64,000 nt of DNA from Phymatolithon calcareum (lineage: Eukaryota > Rhodophyta > Florideophyceae > Hapalidiales), in NCBI GenBank assembly GCA_977006965.1, contig OZ345366.1, forward strand, positions 434,001-498,000. The letters run 5' to 3'. The position numbers and the translations under genes were made by a program. A model generated the notes under the pieces. The model was not told where the DNA came from. It did no database searches and saw nothing but the letters and a program-made list of their open reading frames with translations. This document shows, piece by piece, positions 52,368-60,900 of the stretch. The first letter of the stretch is position 1, and each line of letters starts with the position of its first letter.

Positions 52368-52821
52368 GGTTTTTTTGAAGCAACTGTTTAGTTTTTTATT
52401 TAAAGCCCTCAGTAACACTCCTAAGACTGTACGTGAGCAGCTTTTCGGAACTTGATCGTTCTAGTACATCGCCTGGTCCCTAATGCAGAGACTCGTCGTA
52501 ACCCATTTTATCAATTATGGTGACGCTGTAGATTTGCATGGAGTCTAATTCCTTCTCCATTATTAACATTTCTCCGGAGTCCAGTTCATACTTTGTGTTG
52601 GTGCGACACTAAATAGTCGCGGGAGTGCGATCCAGAAGCAGTTATCAACCGGAACTTGGTGGCCGAACAATTTTGTTTTGTGTCACTGTGTTAGGTTCTT
52701 GTGTACGGCCTCCAGGTGGTGCTCGGCTGTCGCTCCAAATGTATAAGATATCAGCGTCGTGCTCACTTGAGGGAACCTGCCTCTTGCGTATTTTACGGCC
52801 AGCTGTCGATGTCGCACCCGT
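52368..52821. repeat. Three-copy dispersed repeat, copy 3
   Basis: Full-length match to 41653-42011, with about 100 extra bases near 52595-52690. The minus strand reads ATSTAGRKIRKRQVPSSEHD. Confidence 0.8.
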
Positions 52822-53111
52822 TGCCGCTTTGAGGAGGGGTGCCATTTATGCTATCGGATTCTCCAACCTACTGGTTGGAGGCTGCATATCACACCCCGCG
52901 AATACAGACACTATCCCCTCATTTTCAAGTCTAATGGCTACCGCGATACGCACGTGCGAGTCAGTGACCCAACTTGGCGAGCTCTTGGTGCCTCCCATCC
53001 TGTGATTATTTCGAGTGTCGTGGCTGTCGAGCTAATACTTGCGGGTGGTCTCCCGACGTGATCGCTCAAGAGGATCTCCCTTAAGTCGTGTGCTGCTAGT
53101 GTTTTCTTCGT

Positions 53112-53420
53112 CTACTTGTTTCGCCATTGACCGAGCTCATATTTGCAAGCCACTGTCTTGTATGAGAACAAGAGACAGCTACACTGCGATTTCTGACTGC
53201 CAGTGAGAAGAAGCTTTGCATCGATTTCCGTTTCTATAACTTTCCTCGTTTGACGTAGAAGCGATATTGTCTGGTAGCTTCTAGGATCCTCGAGTTCCCC
53301 ACTCATGTGTATTGGAACGAGGAGGGCCTCCTGTCAGTGTAAAGGCGAGTCTAAACATCTTCCATAGGCTTCCCACAAGGCTTTGAGCACTTCCGAGTTT
53401 AGCCATGTATCGACTGTCAA
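53112..53420 (-). mobile_element. LINE reverse-transcriptase N-terminal fragment
   Basis: With one stop, the minus strand reads VLKALWEAYGRC, then EALLVPIHMSGELEDPRSYQTISLLRQTRKVIE, matching the start of a non-LTR reverse-transcriptase domain. The catalytic YADD region is not found nearby. Confidence 0.75.
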
Positions 53421-53443
53421 CATTTCAGGTTTAACGGGCACTG

Positions 53444-53697
53444 TCAACTCAATCCTGCATCTCGCAAGCGTTCTAGTATCCTGCGAACAAGCCTATTCCC
53501 ATCCATGCGTAGATCATATGCTAACCATCCCCAGCGATGGTCCTTAATCCATTGTATCACCGGGAGTGAGGGCTCTCTTGCTTCTTCGGCTATCGTTCCT
53601 TTGGTCATAGCGGCCAGCATCTTCGATACGGTACCGATAAGTTATTTCAGGATTGGTTTCGTAAGATTCCAGGATTCACATCCGTATATCAAAGTCG
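53444..53697 (-). mobile_element. LINE C-terminal fragment
   Basis: The frame reads STLIYGCESWNLTK, one stop, then VIQWIKDHRWGWLAYDLRMDGNRLVRRIL. These are the conserved post-reverse-transcriptase motifs (TLLYG.E.W and RWLGH..RM). It lies upstream, in element orientation, of the reverse-transcriptase start at 53420, so the pieces are out of order. Confidence 0.75.
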
Positions 53698-53913
53698 AGA
53701 CGATCGAGGCTCTCCAGAGGCGTAAGCGAACCGGGAGCGGTAGTGATGTGTTCATGAGTAGTCGATAGGGACTTTTGAAACGTGATTTGGCAATTTCGAT
53801 ATGGGGATATATGTTGATTTATTTTAAAAAGCTCCCAAAGCCTCAGTTTGAGTAACAGGGCAGCTTCTCGCTGTTTTCCGTACTCATCTCTCTACTCTCC
53901 TTCTAATATCTCC

Positions 53914-54345
53914 TTATTCCGAATTTCTCTCCCTGTGAGGACCCGAGTAAGTTTTTTGCATCATATTCCGTTTCTTGGTCCATCTTCCTAGACTGTAGTA
54001 TATGTTGCAACACGATAAGCTCAACCACAGTACCAGTCCCAAAGTACTTCGCCAGAATGGATTGATGTGGTTGGAAACGAACGTCATAGGGTCTGCTGCT
54101 CCTGACTGTATTGTTCCCACGTACTTGAAATCCATCACATTGTCAAGAGTTTCAGCTCCCATTTTCAACTTTTCCATTTCGTTCTTACGACGAACAATCT
54201 TGTCTGCCGCGGATCCGTACCTCTTGTGCGTCTCAGTGATTCCAATGATATCCATGCCCAATCCCTCCAAGTGCGTCACCGTTGAGCGTGAGAGCCCTTC
54301 ACAGTTCCACGTTCCGATTTCGAGTGGTTCGCTTGAGAGTGCTTC
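53914..54345 (-). mobile_element. LINE endonuclease fragment with internal deletion
   Basis: IGTWNCEGLSRSTVTHLEGL and MDIIGITETHKR are the N-terminal motifs of the APE-like endonuclease. The frame then jumps to DFKYVGTIQSG, a post-reverse-transcriptase motif, so almost the whole catalytic centre has been deleted in frame. Confidence 0.75.
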
Positions 54346-54902
54346 TTGGCGTCTTCTCCACCTGCAGTTCTCCTCAGTGGAGAGGCCGTTCGCAGTGACC
54401 AGGCGGCTCCATGATCGTTCGAATTGAAAGACCGTGGATGGAAGATCTTGCCATGGTACTGGGAATGGGGCGTCGCGCGTGAACGGCTTGCACGCGAAGG
54501 GCCGTGCATTTCAGTTTGCCAGCTTGGCCCGATTTTCGCCGACACTGCAAGCAAAACTTGTACTTATCAGCTGTTACATCGGCGCATATAGCATTCCTGT
54601 CATCATCGAGTCAGGCCGGCGAGCGAATCGTACATCACTTGATCTACGACATTACGCGCGCCGGCGCTGTCGCCATGTCGGACCTCTTGAGTTGACGTAG
54701 CTCCAAGAGAGCTCGATTGAGCAACTAATGCAGAAACTATTGATTAGTCATTTGGGGGTCCCCAAGGGGATCGGTAAGTTACTCTTACGCGTTGTGCGAA
54801 ATGGATTGGCGCCACAACAAATTGTATGATCTCACATAAAAAACAATAGTTTTCGTGCACTTCTACAGTAGGCCGGCGATTGTTCCATCTCACTCTGCGA
54901 CT

Positions 54903-55313
54903 ATGACTGACGTGCGTTGTCCTTACGAAGTGCTCGGTGTGTCGTCATCTGCGACGGCTAGCGAGATTCGCACCGCCTTTCGCGAGCACTGTCTCCGTCT
55001 TCACCCAGACAAACGCGGCGGTGATGTCGGTGGAGTTGGTGAGCTAGCCGCCGTGCGTGCCGCGTTCGACGTTCTCAGTGACGCGGAACGTCGCGCGAAG
55101 TACGATGCCACCGCTGCAACACGCGACGCGATGCCATTTGTGATCTTCAGTGACGTGCACGTGCACGAGTTGCGTTCTTACCCGCGCTGCGACGACCTTC
55201 TGGTACACGACTGCCGGTGCGGGGGAAGGTTTACCGTTGCCAATGACGAGGTTGATGAAGTCGATATCGTGCCGTGCGACACATGCTCGCTGGCGCTGCG
55301 CATTGTGCGATAG
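54903..55313 (+). CDS. DPH4: Diphthamide biosynthesis protein 4 (DPH4/DNAJC24, J-protein with CSL zinc finger)
   Basis: Supports the first step of diphthamide formation on elongation factor 2, probably by delivering electrons or iron to the DPH1-DPH2 complex and stimulating Hsp70. The protein is 136 aa. The J domain covers residues 5-70 (CPYEVLGVSSSATASEIRTAF, the HPD of LHPDKRGG, AFDVLSDAERRAKYD). The CSL/DPH zinc finger covers about 80-136, with ligands in CRCGGRF and VPCDTCSLALRI. The start is ATG 54903, as the J domain begins at once; an upstream GTG at 54855 is not credible. The gene is intronless. A short echo of its zinc-finger region may lie downstream at 55393. Confidence 0.9.
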   Translation: MTDVRCPYEVLGVSSSATASEIRTAFREHCLRLHPDKRGGDVGGVGELAAVRAAFDVLSDAERRAKYDATAATRDAMPFVIFSDVHVHELRSYPRCDDLLVHDCRCGGRFTVANDEVDEVDIVPCDTCSLALRIVR

Positions 55314-55392
55314 TCTCAATGATGTCTATTCGTATTTCATTGCCTGAGAACGCTGAGAGCAGTGCAAAGGCGCAGCGTTAGCGTGCGATGAG

Positions 55393-55452
55393 GTCGAGTT
55401 TTCTGCTTACCGTCGCTGCAAAGACCTTGTAGTGCTGGATGGCCGTGAATGG
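55393..55452 (+). pseudogene. Possible remnant of a DPH4 tandem duplicate
   Basis: In one frame the sequence reads VEFSAYRRCKDLVVLDGR, alignable with HELRSYPRCDDLLVHDCR of DPH4 at about half the positions. It lacks the zinc cysteines and any start. The match is short, so chance is possible. Confidence 0.3.
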
Positions 55453-55762
55453 ATTCTACTCAGCACTTTTGTACGGAACGTTGAAAGGGTCAAAACATTG
55501 TTTGCTCGTAACATTTTCCTGATCGCTGCCACGGCGCTCTGCCGTCCCTCAGTCACTTTCTACGCGTATCCTGATTAAAGTATGTACATTACAACAAATA
55601 CTCCACCATCCTTGCAGCAAGAACATAACAAAGACAACGTAAAACAACTACACAATACAAATGACGACTGCACAACACAAAGGCATTTCCCACAAGCGGA
55701 TCTACTTAAACACACCTCCAAGGGAAGGCGAAAAAACCAATGCCTTCATCCGCAACTAAAAA

Positions 55763-57292
55763 CTAATGATGGTGACTGTGTGCAGATGGCGGCAACGGGT
55801 AATGATTCGCCGACGGATCCGGATGGGACATAAGAATCGGAGTTCCCTGCATATTTTGCGCCGGTGACGGGACGGCCGGGTTCGGCATCATCGGCATAGA
55901 CGGCGACGTGTATCGCGGGTCATGCTGTACGACATATCCCGGCTGCTGTACATACTGAACATGCTGAGGGTGACCCGCATTGACAGGCACACCTTGAACT
56001 TGAGCACCTTGCATTTGCATCGGCGGGTGTAGTACCTGCATGCCCTGAACATGCACGGGCTGCATGGGTTGCGCATGCGAGACATGCCCTGGCTGAACAG
56101 CATGCGCCACTCCCTGTGCACCGACATAGGCGTAACTCATCGGCGGTGGAACAGCGGCCGAAGGTTCAACAGGTCGTACATGCGGTGATTGCCCGGTCGG
56201 CGTGCGATGCCCATGTGAGCAGCCATGCTGCTCGTACATGTTATGCGAGCTGCCCGGTGCCTGATGCACATGATGCGCCGGAGAATGTGAATGAGCGGGC
56301 TGGGTCGCAGCATGCTGGTGCGCATGTTGGTGCTGATGCACCTGGTGGTGCGCATGCGTCTGCTGGTGCACCTGCTGATGTGCATGCTGATGCACATGCT
56401 GATGTGCATGAGCAGCAGTGTGTTGTGTCTCCTGTTTCACCGCGTTGACCGCGACATACTGCATGGAAACTGGAACACCGTTTTGATTCACATGAATTAT
56501 TTGTTTATACTGCTGGGGTATTGCTGCCGACGCCTGACCCGGAGTTCCATGATGCGTGTTTTGCGGCGTACCGGGATGGGAGTGAGTCCTGACCTGTGCC
56601 TTCTTCGCATCACATGTCGTGCACGGACCATGTCCATGAGCATGTGCCACAGAGGCGTGCGGGTGAGCGCTATGAGCGTAAGCGTGATGTGTACCGCGAT
56701 TCAAATCACGTACCGAGCCTGGAAGGTAATCCAGTTTGGTATTAGGACCAAGATGCTCCACATCCTTTCTGAAACGGACGGTCTTCGCCGGGGAACTCGG
56801 AGCAGAGCTACCGCCGTAACGGGGAAGAGGTCGTCTTTGCGGGCTGCTCGGAGCGCTGGATGACGTCAGTCGGCGGTTTTGGGAGTTTCCACGTTCGATT
56901 TTGCGTGCCAGAGCGATCTGATGTGCGACTTCGAATGTGGCGGCGTCCATTTCACGGATAACATCGACAGGAATTTGAATTTCCTGAGAGATGAACTCAA
57001 TGTACTTCTTCATCGAACGTCTTCGTTCACGACGCGCCTCGGCCGGCATGCGGTTGTGCTTTTCCTCGGGGATCGCGCGCCAAGACCAGCGAGGTGGCCT
57101 CGTCCGATCGACGTTGAACGGAGCGCGAGACTCTAACACGGATTGAGAAAGCACCTTTTGCACCTCGTCGTCGTTGCAGTTGCGCAGGAACTCTTCGTCC
57201 ATGCGCAGATGCCTGGCGAGAAATATGCGCGTCTGCGTGAAGTTTACGGGGGTCGAACCGTCATCGCCGCGCGGATATCCTCTCGGCTCCAT
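55763..57292 (-). CDS. Novel family member C: paired-helix unit plus His/Gln/Pro-rich tail (509 aa)
   Basis: No known family recognised. ATG at 57292. The N-terminal 135 residues hold one complete unit. The first motif is RIFLARHLRMDEEFLRN...VQKVLSQSVL (about 22-54). The spacer FNVDRTRPPRWSWRAIPEE is followed by a basic helix, then the second motif YIEFISQEIQIPVDVIREMD..TFEVAHQIALA (about 96-130). The same order recurs in the neighbouring 1,720-aa gene. The remainder is low-complexity: Ser/Pro-rich, then a His-Ala/His-Gln tract (about 290-350) able to bind metal or drive condensation, then Val/Gln/Pro/Met-rich sequence and a terminal HSHHH. There is no signal peptide or membrane span. It may be nuclear or cytoplasmic; no function is assigned. 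Confidence 0.75.
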   Translation of the reverse strand: MEPRGYPRGDDGSTPVNFTQTRIFLARHLRMDEEFLRNCNDDEVQKVLSQSVLESRAPFNVDRTRPPRWSWRAIPEEKHNRMPAEARRERRRSMKKYIEFISQEIQIPVDVIREMDAATFEVAHQIALARKIERGNSQNRRLTSSSAPSSPQRRPLPRYGGSSAPSSPAKTVRFRKDVEHLGPNTKLDYLPGSVRDLNRGTHHAYAHSAHPHASVAHAHGHGPCTTCDAKKAQVRTHSHPGTPQNTHHGTPGQASAAIPQQYKQIIHVNQNGVPVSMQYVAVNAVKQETQHTAAHAHQHVHQHAHQQVHQQTHAHHQVHQHQHAHQHAATQPAHSHSPAHHVHQAPGSSHNMYEQHGCSHGHRTPTGQSPHVRPVEPSAAVPPPMSYAYVGAQGVAHAVQPGHVSHAQPMQPVHVQGMQVLHPPMQMQGAQVQGVPVNAGHPQHVQYVQQPGYVVQHDPRYTSPSMPMMPNPAVPSPAQNMQGTPILMSHPDPSANHYPLPPSAHSHHH

Positions 57293-57965
57293 GGTGGGCG
57301 GGGAGACGGATGGGGTTCACCTTCGGGAGATGTCGATTGAGCAATTCGCGTGCAGGACGCAAGATGATAAGGCGTTCTGGGCTCAGCACGCAGGCTCTGA
57401 GTACAGGCCCGATCGTTGGAGCTGATTTCGACACCTGTGAAACAAGGCGATATGCTTTGCTCTTTGGCAATAAACGGGCAGAAAAATTCCCCCTGTAATG
57501 TTTCTCTGGTTGGAAAACCATACACCGAGCTGTAAGTCACCCTCCACTGGCGGTATGGCTCCGCGTTTGAAATAACTCACGGCAAATAACATTTCATATT
57601 ATGATATGCCCAGACACGTCCTCTCCATGATTTTATTGCGGTTCGTAGAAGTGTAAGATTTTTAGTAAAATTTACTGGTGAGCTGTCATAAGCTGATCGT
57701 TGAATATCGTCTGATGATGATACGTACAGTATTAGAAATTAGGCTGATATGAAGGTGGAAGCCCAGTTTGATTATTGCCAACCAAAAAATTTCTAATTGG
57801 CAGTATTGGGCTGTAACTTCATATCATATGGAATATGAATTTCCAAAGAAAACTGAAGAAAAGTCAAATAGAATGCCAATCATAAAAATCAATATTTATA
57901 CTTGAACAGAATATCAAAGTCAGATTCGTATCGCAGCAGCTCATCGGTATTTTTGTTACAGTAAA
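57293..57965. other. Intergenic, AT-rich, with a long imperfect hairpin
   Basis: No gene seen. 57746-57782 pairs imperfectly with 57797-57825; outer arms about 20 bp with three mismatches, inner arms weaker. It lies between two members of the same family. Confidence 0.55.
57746..57825. repeat. Imperfect long hairpin
   Basis: The outer arm GATATGAAG...AGCCCA (57746-57765) pairs with TGGGCTGTAACTTCATATC (57807-57825). Further pairing (TTGCCAA with TTGGCAG) occurs inside. Confidence 0.7.
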
Positions 57966-60900
57966 TTAGTGCATTTCACGCTCCCAATCACGGTCGAAAA
58001 AGTGGGATCGCCGCTCCTCCTCGTCATCGTCAAGCGCAATCTTGCGTACCATAACACTGGCTCCCCCGTTGGCCGCCCCTGCCACTAGGTATTCTTCTGT
58101 CTCCGCCGACGCCGGAGAGATGACCCTAGGTACCATGCCCTCATATATTCTTACATTACTGCCACCCTGCGTCCCGACCGATGCACGTTCATCTTCCTCG
58201 CCAGCAGGAGAAGCAGGCGACATATCGTCCGGCGTCAACTTCCCCACTTGATTGCAGACTGTTATGCCTTCTCCGTGGCGGACATCTTCACATTCGGTTG
58301 CCATATTGTCCGGCTCAAGTTTCTGCTGCTCTGCGCTGCATGTGATACAGTCTTCGTGTTCATTGTTTGCAGACTCAGGCAGCTTACCTTCCAAGGTCAC
58401 ATCTTGAAACATTTCAGAATTCAGCACTTCTTTGTCCTCCTGATCGCTCGGCTCAACTACAAGCTCATCCTCATGACATATATCCTGTCCCGTCTCTACG
58501 GTAAAGCAGGGGGCTTTGTTCTCAGACACGGTATACATGCTCGAGACGCCATTGTTTTCGAGCACCAATTCGTCGAGAGAGGGAAGATCCGCCGTCTCTT
58601 GCACGCCAGCCTTTTCAAGAATACTTCGAATCGCCCTATTCACAAGCGACGCCAAGTCCAGAGTACTCATCGCTCTAAAATCTCGAGCTGTCATCTTATT
58701 CAGCTCCTTGACAGACGCACAACCATCGCGCTCCGGCTTGGCTTCACGAATCAACCTCAGCGCATGGTCAATAAGTGACTGTCGGTACATTGCTTCGCTT
58801 GCCGTGCCCGCGCGTCTCACTTCTATCATCGGCGCAATAATTGGGTTCTGAAACTCAATGTCATCGTTCTCTTCATCATCTGCAGCGTCCTCGTCAGGAG
58901 CACATTCGTTCTCTGACGCGATTAGCGGAACCGCCGTGGTATCACCTTCTGCGCCCTCATCTTCTTCTGCCCCGACTGTACCTTCGCTCTCCACTTGGGT
59001 CATGACCGGACTCTGAAAATTGGTGGTGTCTCGGTCTTCGACATTCCCCTCATCGCCTAAGCTTGAACTCCCTTCTGTGTCGCCTTCATTCACAAGTGGT
59101 AAAATATCTGGGCTTTGAAATTGTACCCCATCTTCTCGACCATCTTTGTTATCGTCTTCTGAACTGTCTTCTGAACTGTCTTCTTCGTCGTGCAGCGTGG
59201 GCGGTGGCACTGCTCCAGCACCAACGGGCCATTCGTCCTCCTCAGAAGAGTCTTGAGCGAGATGCTCGGTCGCTAAAGAGGTCCCCTCGCCCACGTTTTC
59301 GTCACCTGTCTCTGCTGCAGCGCCCGGGAATACCTCAGTCGAAGCCTGCGCTTCGGTTTCGCCCAAAGGTGGCAACGTAACTTTCTTCTTCGATCGCGAC
59401 GCGTTTCCCTCTACGGGAGCTGATTCATCCTGTCGAAACCAAAAAGGCACTGGTCCAGTTTCCGGCGATGAGCTCTCGGCATCCGAACGTTGTGTGGTAC
59501 CCTTCGCGACTGGAATTCTCACAACTTGTGGGTACGGTGGAGGCAGGCCTCCAGTGGAAGGTCCCGATGTCGGTGGTCCAGTATTCGATGTTCCGTGTGT
59601 AGCCTGTGGACCAATGTCACATAGCGAGTCTAAAGGAGGCAAACACGCGGGAGAGGACGCAGGTGCTGGAGATGGTACAAACCGAACTGTGGGCGAGGAT
59701 TGCACCGGGACATACTGAACCGGAAGTTGTTCACCAGGAGACGGGTGGAACTGTCCACCCTGCGCCTGCGGCGGTGGCGCTGTCACTATATGTGGCATTG
59801 GCTGCTGTAGGACATTCGGAGACATATGCACGGGAATCGTTCCTGACCCTTGCTGCATATAAATCACAGGCGGCGCCTGTGGCGCTGAGTGCATGTGTGA
59901 CTGGTTATTTCCGTTTGTTCTACCGGCGGCAGCAGAGGCAGCAAATGCATAAGTAGCCGCATCGAGTTCACGCACGACATCGAACGGCAGCGAAAACTTC
60001 TTACAGATCGCCAAAGTCTCACCGCGGAAATGCAGCTGTCGCGCACGGCGTTGAGCGTCGGACATTGCGACAAGGCGTTCTTCGGGCACGAGACGAATGT
60101 CCCATGGCGGATATTTGCTGCGGTCAAACGTAAATGGTGCATCACCGCCAAAGATCAACACAGAGAGCAGGCCGGCAAGGTCGTCCTCTGTGGCATTTTG
60201 TATTCGCTGGAGTGACACCGAGAGCTGGCTTGCGAGAAATTTCCTTGTAAAAGGCATAGGCTGCTCTAATGCTGCACGAGTAGGATTAGGTGGCGAAAAA
60301 GATTGTGGATAGTCTTTCTGACGCTTGATGAAGTTCCGGAGTGCTTGAATATGGAACTTTTCGAACAATGCGGCCTCCACATTTCGAAGTGCCGGCACTG
60401 GAACATCGGTGAGGTAAGATACCTCCATTAAATATTGTCGGCCGAGTTCTTTCCACTCCTTTCGCTCTTCAAGGGTCATTGCATCGTACGCCGGGCCGAG
60501 AACTTCATGACGCCAGCGGGGTGCGGTCTTTCTCTTCGGATTGGACCCTGTGCCGCTACAAGCGGCACAATCCCACGAATATTGGGGGTCTAAGGACAGC
60601 TCCCGTTGCAACCACTTACGCATTTCTTCATCAGCGGCGCCACCGCGTTGAGTTCGAGACTCGACCACGAATGTACTTTTTCGACCAGGCTCCTCTGTCC
60701 GCAGAGGTTCTGCGCCCTGGGCTTCCGTTGAAGCCTCTTCAGTGTATCCCTCTGGCAACTCGGTGACTGTAGCACGGTCGTCTTCAGCATCTTGAAAGAT
60801 GTGATCAGGGTCCTCGCTCCCAGAAGCGACGTTGGAATTCCGGCTTGATTTCAGCACTCCCGCGTCCTTTAAGCTCCGATTTATCGATTGCACTGCCTTG

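Larger units (their letters stand above)
45171..54902. other. Gene-poor, transposon graveyard
   Basis: About 9.7 kb with no intact gene. It carries LINE endonuclease, reverse-transcriptase and C-terminal fragments in scrambled order, three-copy repeat pieces, very AT-rich blocks (46930-47230 and 48260-48310), several near-perfect hairpins and one exon-like frame at 47532-47652. Confidence 0.65.
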
